This document shows, piece by piece, positions 35,301 through 45,900 of a DNA stretch of 64,000 bases. The notes beneath the pieces are model-generated. The model was not told where the DNA came from and did no database searches. It was given only the letters and a program-made list of their open reading frames with translations. This DNA is from Chamaelirium japonicum (lineage: Eukaryota; Streptophyta; Magnoliopsida; Liliales; Melanthiaceae), in the NCBI GenBank assembly GCA_947650365.1, contig OX393550.1:101335472-101399471 (forward strand), read 5' to 3'. The position numbers were made by a program, and so were the translations under genes. How positions within the stretch are numbered: position 1 is the stretch's first letter; every line of letters begins with the position of its first letter.

Positions 35301-38300
35301 AGTGAGGACAACTGCTCGCCCTCATTTCCTTGGAAGGGAGAAGCTTGGGCACCAAATAAGTCTTGCAGCATATCAATTGCCTTCTTCTCTTCTCTGAGAG
35401 TCAGCTCATTCAAAATCTAACTCTATTAATACATTCAGATAAAAAAATCAATAATTATACGATGCATCTATAACTTTAATCTAAGCAATTAAAAACTTGT
35501 ATACTTAACTTTATTAGAATTCACATCTTTTATTCTTTGGTGTGATGATGCTCTGATGTCATACCAATTGAGGAGCCTCGACCACCTTGGTTGCTCAAGC
35601 ATTATGGCACATACACTCCCCAGTTGGGGAATCCGTTCGAATGCCCATGCCTATAGCAAATAATTAAAAAAAATTAATACAAATATTAAACAACATATAC
35701 TATGAATTATTTATCTATAGAATAATACCTGTAATATGTACATGCATCAAAAAATATTATATTTTGGTGGCAACTTTGCAACATTCACTGCACCTTCAAG
35801 TCTAGATATAATATGGCTATTAGATAGGTTACCCCAAGGGTAACTATTGAAACTCTCAAGATCATCCACCAATCTCAAAAATCTATCCGGTACGATCACA
35901 TTCTTGTTGCTACCAAGAATGACTCTCCAAAATAAGTACCAAAGACAGTTTCACTGCATCATCTGGAACTCCAGTTGCTATAATTGCAGCCATTAAGGAG
36001 GCCTGAGTAGCCCAGTGTGGGAAGTATCTACTTCTCAACTTGTCTGACCCTATGTGACTATGTCTAGTATCGGAGGAGCCCCAGGACAATACTGAAGTCC
36101 AGAAACTAAACAAAACTCCAAAGGCGATAACGTAATAATCTGGCCATCCAAATTAAACTTAAGACTACCCATGTGTCTTTGCCAAAAACAGTGTATGACA
36201 CTTGGAGATATCATATCTCTTGTACTGCGTCTCCAATCGAATAAGAACCCAAAACAATTCTTTCTCATCATATTCATCATATCTGTAGAATTATTTTTTG
36301 AATCTATCGACTTGAAGTGCTCCTCAATTTCATTTAAATACTTAATGTTGTTCCTTACAGAATGTTTAGCAAAATAATGCAATCTATCATGTACCTCCGA
36401 AGGCACTTTCTTTTCTTTTTGCATTTCAATTTGCTCTTCTACTTTCTCTTCCTCTTCAATCTTTCTTTTCTTTTTCTTTGGTTCATTTGTCGCATTAGAT
36501 TCATTAGTTTTCATCGCATCAGATTCATTAGTTTCTTTAATCATACCGAACACATCTTCCTCTATAGTAGCAGGGTTCCTACCACTACGTTCACGCCCAT
36601 GCCCACGACCACGACCATGGTTTCTCTTAACCATCTGTAAACAAAATAACAAAGATACAATAAAAGAGTCATACATATTCCAATTGGATAATACATATTT
36701 ATGTATGACTAAACAATCATATAAATTTTCTCAATGGATTATAATTTGACTAAACAGTCATACATAATTTCTCAATGGAGAATACATATTCCAAATGGAC
36801 TAAACAGTCATACATATTCCAATTAGTCTATTAATTCTTAAGAACAACATTACTCTATTATTTCTTAATTAGTAAATTCACTACTGATTTTACTACTAAA
36901 TTCACTACTGAATTCAATTCAATACTAAATTCAATTGATGTAATTTTTTATAAATTTAAGAGAAATTAAGGCCTATTTGGGGAGTGAAATATGGACAAAA
37001 CAATTTGAGGAGTGAAAATTTCTTAGTAAGAGAACTAAGTTATACATTTTAAGAGAAATTAAGGCATATGTCAAAATTGATGAAAAAATATGATAAAATT
37101 TTTTATAAAATTTTGATAAATTAAGGCTTATTTGGGGAGTGAAATATGAACGAAATAATTTAGGGCGTGGCCATTTCTTAGAAAGAGAACTAAGTTGTAC
37201 CTCTTAAGAGAAATTAAGGCATGTCAAAATTGATGAAATAATTTGATAAAAAAATTTAGAAAAATTAAGGCGAATTTGGAGAGTGAAATATGTACAAAAC
37301 AATTTGGGGAGTGAGTTTTTTAGTATGAGAACTGAGTTGTATCTCTTAAGAGAAATTAAGGCATAATTTAGTTCTAAAAAAATATCCAGATCACAATGTG
37401 AGATAATTAGAAAAAACTAAATTAAATAAAAACATAGGGCTAAGGTTTGGGTTTATAAAACATACCTCGGCAAGCTTAATTCGTCGAAGAACTCCAAGCC
37501 TTCTGTGTACCGTCGACGACCTCTCTCCGACCACGAGCCTCCTCCGGCAACAAATAAGATGGGATGGTTTCCGATGAAACCTCAATGATGGCTGAAGTGG
37601 AGGTGGTTTCCGACAAATACGATGGGGAGGTTTCTGACGAAGCCTCAACGACGGTTGAAATGGACGCCGGTTGAAATGGAGGCGGTCCGACGAAGCGTCA
37701 ACGACGTTTGAAATGGATGCCGGTTGAAATGGAGGCGGTCCGACGAAGCCTCAACGACGGTTGATCGAGACGAAAACCAAGCGAACATCTGGATTTCTCA
37801 GAAACGGGTAATAAACCTAGCCACAATGGGTTTTTACAGTGGTAAGGATCAAAATGTCTTTTCACCAAGTTAGTGTCACCGTGCTAGCTATTTCACACAT
37901 GCTAAAGGCCATTTTCGTTCAGATTTCTCAATGGGGTCCATTCTAACCAATAGTTGAGAGTTGGTGGCCATTTCGGTAAAAACCTCTTGATGAATAGCCA
38001 ATTTTATCGATTTCATCACTTTTTCATCCTAAAATGTGATGTTACTATTTTAAGCATATAATCACAATATCAAAACTCAGCAATATCAAATTTGATACCA
38101 AAGATTAATCATACGTATCCAATACATACTAGACTCATCACGGCCAATACATACTAGACTCATCACGATTAATATTCAGCTAATTTTGTCGATTTCGTCC
38201 CTTTTTCGTCCTAACCATATTGATGAATAACCAAATTTGTCAATTTCGTTCATTTTTCGTCCTAAAATGTGCTGTTAATATTCAACCACTTTTTGTCGAT

Positions 38301-39903
38301 TTCATTCCTTTTTCTCGATTGGTTGTTGTTGTTGTTAATGAAATCATAGAAGTAATCAAATGGTACAATGAAGAAGTTAATCAAACATATATGAAAAAAA
38401 TCGCAAAGCATGGAGGTTTAAAGGGGATATCTCACAGCCCTGTTGAAATGAGATAGTCGTCATCGAAAGGTTGTCGTCCAAAGGGGTGAAGTGAAGAGTC
38501 GTTGAAAGGGGTGAAGTATAGGAGTCATTGAAAGGGGTGAAGTGTAGGAGCCGTCGAAAGGGGTGAAGTGAAGGAAGATTCACGGGCTTTGATGATCACC
38601 GTTGAAATGGGTGGCCGGTTGTCCCACAGTCGTCGTCGAATGGTTGCCGTCGAAAGAGGTGGAGGAAGCCGTCGTCCAAATGAGGGAAGTGAAGGGAGAC
38701 TCAATGGAAGATAGGGTTTTAGTAAAAGGGTAGTTTGGTCCCAAAGAGTTTCAATGATCATTTTGGTAAAGCCAAAAGCAACCTGACCCATTCTCAACAA
38801 TTATTGAGAGTTGGTGGCCATTTCGGTAAAAACCTCATAAAAAATATACTAAGGAATTGATCAGCACTACTATGGTGCATGGTTGAATAATTGTAGGCAG
38901 CTACCCCTTGCATGATAAGGGTGTGTATAGAAGGTTGTAAAAGATTACAAGAAGATAACGCATTTTCCCCCTATTTTCTACAAGCCTCATTTTATCTATA
39001 TGAGGCTCTCTTAATTAACAGATGTATGCTCCTCATCTAGCGATTGCAAAATCTGCATACCTATCATAGTTTATGCTCAGGTGACCAAATAGCGAGGATG
39101 TGGATAATTTGCAAAGTAGGCATACTTGAAGAAAAATCCTACATTTAAGTCCAACAAGGCAAAACAATTATGTGATCATTTGATAATATCTAATAACAAA
39201 TTTCAATGTTTGTCAAAAGCTTTGGCTTGTTATCCTAATATGAACATAACTTATAGAGTTTAAGAAGATGTTATGAGTATTATTCAATCTATATAGTTCT
39301 TCTCTATTATATAAAAACTCTGACGCAATCCTCATCTTTTGCAACCTTTTGCCTTTTCGTCCTAAGTTTGCGAATAACCTACAATTTGGTCCAACAGGCA
39401 ATTGTAGATGGCATAGTTGGATCCTAGGGGATGCACATCCGCAAAAAGTACCCATACCCTATGAAGCACCGACACTCTCAGGACCTCAACGTGTCCGTGT
39501 CCGACACGTGTCGGACACCGACACTCTCCGACACGTGTCGAACACACCAAAAAACGTGTCTTCTATGAAGAAAGATTGTCTGACACGTGTCGGATGCGTG
39601 TTGGAGCGTGTCGGATATTACCGGATAGGTTTTTTTCTCATTTGAAGATGTTGGGGTTCTTGAGATTGCGAATCTTTCCATCAATGAGCCGGATATGGAG
39701 GTCGTGGTCTTCACGTCGATGGTGATGATGTGGTAACACTTGACGTTGGCCTTGATGGATGATGATTTTATGCGTGTTCTATTTGTTTTTTTGTGTTTTG
39801 AAAGTTTAAAACTATACATTGAATCATTTATGATGTTTGTTGGAGACTTTTTTAGTTAACTATTAGCATTAAGTTTGATTATAAATCATAATATAAGACT
39901 TGT

Positions 39904-39934
<31 letters not shown>

Positions 39935-42900
39935 CAGCGTATCCCCTAACGTGTCCGTGTCCTGGTTTTTTGAAAAATATCGTGTCAGCGTGTCCGTGTC
40001 GTGTCGTGTCCGTGTCCGTGTCCATGCTTCTTAGCCCATACCCACCTACACATAAAACAGAAGGTTTTTTCCATATGCAATCCCTCCATGCCCTAGCACT
40101 TTAATCAATCTCGAAAGTCTATAGTAAGATAGATCTCTTACCATCTAGAGGGAATCTCTGTTTAGGAAATTTCATTCACAGAGAGGATGGCTCAAGTAAC
40201 AAATTCATAGTATATATACTGATGTCACATATCTTTCTTTCAGTGCAGAGATTGGTTTGCTAATATGAAAATTTCTTTTGACTTCGATGTGAACTCCTTA
40301 ATTCGTGTTGATATGATAGGGAAACTTGGTGCAAGGGAGCAAGACTGTGAGTCCAAAATAAAAGGTTTCAAATTAAGAACTTGAGCCTTTTTCTTGGAAT
40401 AAGAAACCTAACAAAATGACTAGACCTTGTTGGAGAACTTAGTATTTCGTAGGATAAACCTCTCCTCCCCCTTCTTCGTGTAAACCTCTTGATTAGGGTT
40501 AAACAGTTTGGGTTTGTCGGACTGAATAGAAGAGATTCAAATGGGATTAATAAAAAAATGGCCCTCGTGCAGAAATTAAATAATTGTGGATTTTTACCCA
40601 ATAGCAAAGGTTTAAATGCAGAAAATTAGTGTAACTCAACAAGTAAAAAAACGCCCACCGCATTCAAAATATGCAGTAAGAATAAAATTCTCTTCTATAA
40701 AGTAAAAAAAGATGAAATGAACTAATCATTTGTGTCTTTTATATGACACTGGAGAAAACATGCGAAAGAGAAGAAATAGGTGAATTAGCAGTAACATGCT
40801 TGCAGCTTTAATCCTATAATCATAGATAAATTGAGACATAATTCTTGAAGACATAGCAGAAAAGAGTAGGAGAATGTAAAGAACAGAGGAATTCATATCT
40901 GGAATATTAATTTAACAGAAAACAACATATTCTATTCAAATGAACTTGATGTAGCTCGGTTTAAGCATAAAAGAAAACAAATTCAGTCATAGGCATGAAA
41001 CTTGAATCAACAGCACTGTATTTGGAATTATATGCATGGATATTGACAATGAATGAATAAAGAGAAAGAAAGTAGATGAAAGGAGTAAAAGATTAGATAC
41101 AAAAAGAGAGAGATAAGGAGAAAGATAAATGGAGAATGAATTAAACTCACAATTCCACTAAACTTGCTTCAAAAACTGTCAATTATATCCTTCAAACCAC
41201 CTTATATAGGCTAAACAAATGGGAAAAAAATAATAGGACTCCAATGGACCTAGGAGACCGGTGAAATGAAAAATATTAGAGGGTAAAGGTGCAGTAATGC
41301 ATGGATGGCCATCCAGATTGACGGTGCCATGCTCCTCTTTTTTCCTCTTTGTTGGATGCAAACATTAGAACTAAGCACCACGTAAGCTCTGACTTAAACA
41401 AGTTTATATCCAGACCACTTAAACTCAATTGTTCTATGTTTTTGCAACCAAACACTTGGAATCACTCAAAAATGCAAAAAGGACCCTAACGCTTAGGAAA
41501 TTATAAGAAAATGGCCCTTTGAGTCTAGAAAGACAACTAAGAATCGCCAATCTGGATAACGATTGGACCCCTTCAGTCTTCAATTGAAGTCCAGTGCTTC
41601 CATCAACCGCTTCCCTGAGCAAATCATCAAAATTCATCATATGGAGCACTACTACCCCATCCATCCCGGATAGGACCCAATGACCCACGCCAATCCCAAA
41701 GTTTTTGTGAGCAACCATAGTCAATAACCTTCAATGACCTTAGAAAGACTTTTCTTTGATCATGCACAATACCTACTCTTATTCCACCCATTCTCATAAT
41801 GGTCTCCCTAGGAGTCGATGCATGGTTGTCGTTGATATCACATCATAGAGCACCGCTTCTCGTCCTTGCCAATAGAGAAAGAAGCCAGGTATTAAATGAT
41901 AAATCAATCACGGTCATTAGCCTACATCGGGTGATAGGGTGTTTCCTTTCGTTCCATGTTCAAGTTCAACTTCTCCACCATCTCTCAACACGAAATTCTC
42001 CATGCTCCCTCCATCAATGACCATCTTAAATAGTTTACCACAATTGATTATGGTTCTAATGATATCGTTTCACTTCCACCCCAATCATCATTATTTCTTC
42101 GCAAGAACACTTCCTTTTTTGACATGTTACTTTTGGTCTCTAATAAGTTTTGATGCAAGAGGCTTCAGAGTAGTTGTAAAGTTACTGGATAAGGTCTTCT
42201 TTTTCGCACTTAGTGATTGCAAGAGGTGGTGGAAGTTTAGTATCTGTAAGGGGAGGTGGAAGATCTTCATTCTTTTGAAGTCCACTCTTCTCTAATAGAA
42301 CGATTGCCCACTTGTCATCCGTGGAGAAGGATCCAAGGCTGGAAGAATTTTTTCTTAAGTTCCCTAAACTCGGTTCCATGATTAAAAAGACAAGAAAGAA
42401 GATAATATGGGGTGTGGGTGGGTGGGATGGTAGGGTGAGGGGATTTCAGGTTGATAAAATAAATCTAGAAGGACTCTGATACCTATTTGATATCTCTCTA
42501 TTGCGGTTCATATATATGGGTTTGTAAGGATGATTTAAGGGATTTGAAAAAGATTAATGGAGAGAAACCATCGCCGTCCAACAAGTACAGCAATGTGAAA
42601 TTTTACATAGAAGCCAATTGTTAAGTGCAGAAATTTACTAAAACTCAACATTATGAATAAATGTTTCAATGAAATTCAAAAACTATGCAATGAGAATCAA
42701 ACTCAGCACTTTAATAGAACAAAGAAAAAAAAAAGATCGTTGTTATGCCGTTTGGATATGGACAGTGGAACTATGTAAAGGAGAATAAAATGGTTAAATA
42801 GATGTCCTACGTCTGCAGCTCTACAACAAAACAGCATGGTCCTACAATCATAGATGAATTGAGTAGTCACTTCATTTGGCAATTTGGAGTATAACAGCAG

Positions 42901-45900
42901 TGATATGCAGAAAAAAAAAGTAGGGAAGTTCAGGTCTGGTAACATCAATATATTTTATTCAGATCAATCAAAGCATCAGGTTTAAGCAATAAAAGAAACC
43001 AGTATTCGGTTATGGACATGAAACTTGAATCATACGGCACAATATCCAGATTTTTATGCACAGCTATTCATAAGAAAGACAAAAGAAATAGATGAGCAGA
43101 AAAGATGAGTGTGTGTGTGTGTGTGTGTGTATAGAGAGAGAGAGAGAGATGGTGGAATGATGCGGAACCAACTCTGTAGATGCATGAGATCATTAATAAT
43201 TCCAAATTATAATTTAACAGAGATTTTCTGGATTCTTGGAATTGATATTCAGTGATGATGTAATATCAGAATTTGAAATTGCAATCCTAGAGATCAACCA
43301 GATTGAAAATAATAAAACAACAATCGTTTGGGAAGATAGGACTTTCCGTAGGATTTGGGAGGATCTTTTATTAACCGGATTCTTTAAAAGAATGTGAGGG
43401 TTTGAATGCTAATTGATGGCTAAAACTTATTGAGCCATCAATTATTATTAAAAAACCTTCACCATTCATTTCTATTTACGGCTATATCTGTTGATGTTAA
43501 CACTATATATTAATTATAAAGCACCAAATATAAGGTGTAAAATAATTCAAATGCATAGTCGCCATTGTATCCATTCATTTACCTGCCAGTATATCCACAT
43601 TGCAACCTTATGGGGCATCAGCCAGAAATAAATTTCGATATTAGGTGAACTGGATGAAGAGTAGACTCTTTTCGCACTTAAAGTAGCAGTGAAATAGTTC
43701 CCAAGTGTGGGATGTTGAACTGAAATGGCAAGAAAAAGATCATCGCCTGGTGCATCAGCACGGATACTCCAATTTCCCAGCATGTCCTGCATTTAATCCC
43801 AAGGAATTGAATAAGTTGTGTAGCTGAGGAAAATATTTAGAGAATAAATTTTACTACAGATTAGTAAAATACAACTAATAATGACAAGTAAACCATGCAA
43901 ATGATGTCGATCATGAAACGATAAAAAATATATATGTAGCTATACAATGATCATCAATATGGAACAAAAGTCTACTTACTTAACCACAACTCATACATTA
44001 AGACCTATTGACATCGTGCTATCTAAAGATGAATTTTTAATCCAATTTTTCTATAAAAAGAATGTTCAAGAAGTGATTCCAAATCCAATATGGGTAGCAG
44101 TGAAAAAAAGAAGTTAGAATTTGAACGGAATAAGGACTCTGACAAAATAGCAATTGAAATAACGTCCGATTAAGGCTCAAGCAACAAGGAAGGAGATTTG
44201 AATCCAGTCAAATAATTATTTTGAAATGGAATATTCTCAGTTTAATTCTTGATTTTCTTGCCAATTTTTTTCCCAACATTATATGACTAGATGAAAAGAT
44301 TGTAAACTTGGCAAATTCTATGACTAAGTGACTAACATGACTTATACTGATGCAAGGGGATCTAAGGCACAAAGAGTGCCACGATTTTGCAATAATTTAA
44401 CTAATTGTAGCCTAGTTTGGTGGTTTTAGGTGCCATTAAGCGTCGCTAGGTGTCAAACTTGATCCTAGATGAGTTGGTTTGGTGTTTTGGTAGGTTGAAA
44501 ATCAAGTTTTTTCAGATTTTGATAGAATTTATCCAAGTTTATAGGTGAGGTAGTGTATGGGTCCACTTTTGGGTGCAATGTATGGGTGCAACTAGGCTCC
44601 AAGATGAGTCCTAGATAAAGAAGGAATTCTAATGGATAAAAATGGAAGGAGACAAAAATGGCAAGGGTATTAGTTGGCAAGTTGAGGCAAACATGGAAAG
44701 AAAGAATTAGAAAAAAGAGGAAGAAATTCTGTGAATAGTAATCAGTTGACAGTAGCCAGTTAATAGCAACCCGTTATTGGTTTACGATTGGTCTATTGGT
44801 CTTGTCCTAAGTGAGTCTATATAAGAGGGGCCTCTATTACATATCCAGTTAAATTTTAATAAAATTTTGACTTCTATTTAGCAGAGCCCTTTGGCCTTCT
44901 TGTCTCTCTCTTCTCTCTATTTCTTATTGTCCGTCGTGGCTTTAGAAGTACCTACCCTTGTAGTACTTCTCTTCCTTCGATCAATTGACATCAGAGTGAG
45001 GCATTATCGTGTTCGATTATGAACAAGGTTCAGAAACCATGGCAGAAGAGCCCAGCGAAGCGAGTATAAGCGGATGTGGAAGCATATCTGCTTACATAGG
45101 AGATTCAAACTTTTGAACTCCAAGATCAATTATATTATATCCGATGAGAGATCAGAAAGATCAAGCGTGAAAGGACAATGCACGAACCATCACATTTGTT
45201 TCCCGTCGTAGATCCAGACCTTCAATTTTTCTAGAAGGAAGTTTAGAGTAAAATGAAGTACTAGGATCATATCCCTTTTCGATGACTATCTTGAAGAGAT
45301 GGCCACAGAGTAGTCTGAGCCCATGGAAGAAGCGCATAAGTTGTTCATGAATCATCCCCCTAAGGGATTTCTAGTCATTGATTGGAATTCGTCTCCCTCC
45401 TTGATAACTATTCTAAAGAGATGCCCATGGACTATGCTATCAAAATCAGGACTAGTCGGCGACTAGTCCCCAGGCGGTATTTTGCCGACCGATTAATTCC
45501 GATAATGTCATTGCTGGACGGAATCCCGACTAGTCCCCGACTAGCGACTGCCGACTAATCCCCAGGCAGCATTCTACAAGCAAAAAAAAATTTTGCAAGC
45601 AATTTTGTTTGGATTTTTTTACATTGGCTCAAAGTCTTGAGTCGCAAGACTCACAACTATGGCTCTTCCCTGTAATCATCTGTTGAGCACCTGAGAATCT
45701 CAGATAAAAACATAGACAAATAATTATTGTTTATTTGCTGATATCCATATAACCCTATAATTAAAATTAGGGTTGTTCACAGATTAAACATCATCAAACA
45801 AATATTGTGATGAATTCTTAGTTCTGAGTCTTCTGACATGGGCATGAAGCCAATACAATTGTGTTCTGTTAGACTGTTACTTATGTATTTATCTCTATGC

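Noticed and set aside
34784..35420. Plus-strand Ser/Phe/Leu-rich frames
   Set aside because: They are reverse-strand shadows of the coiled-coil and Lys/Glu-rich exons of the DUF1985-type gene, which have splice sites on the minus strand.
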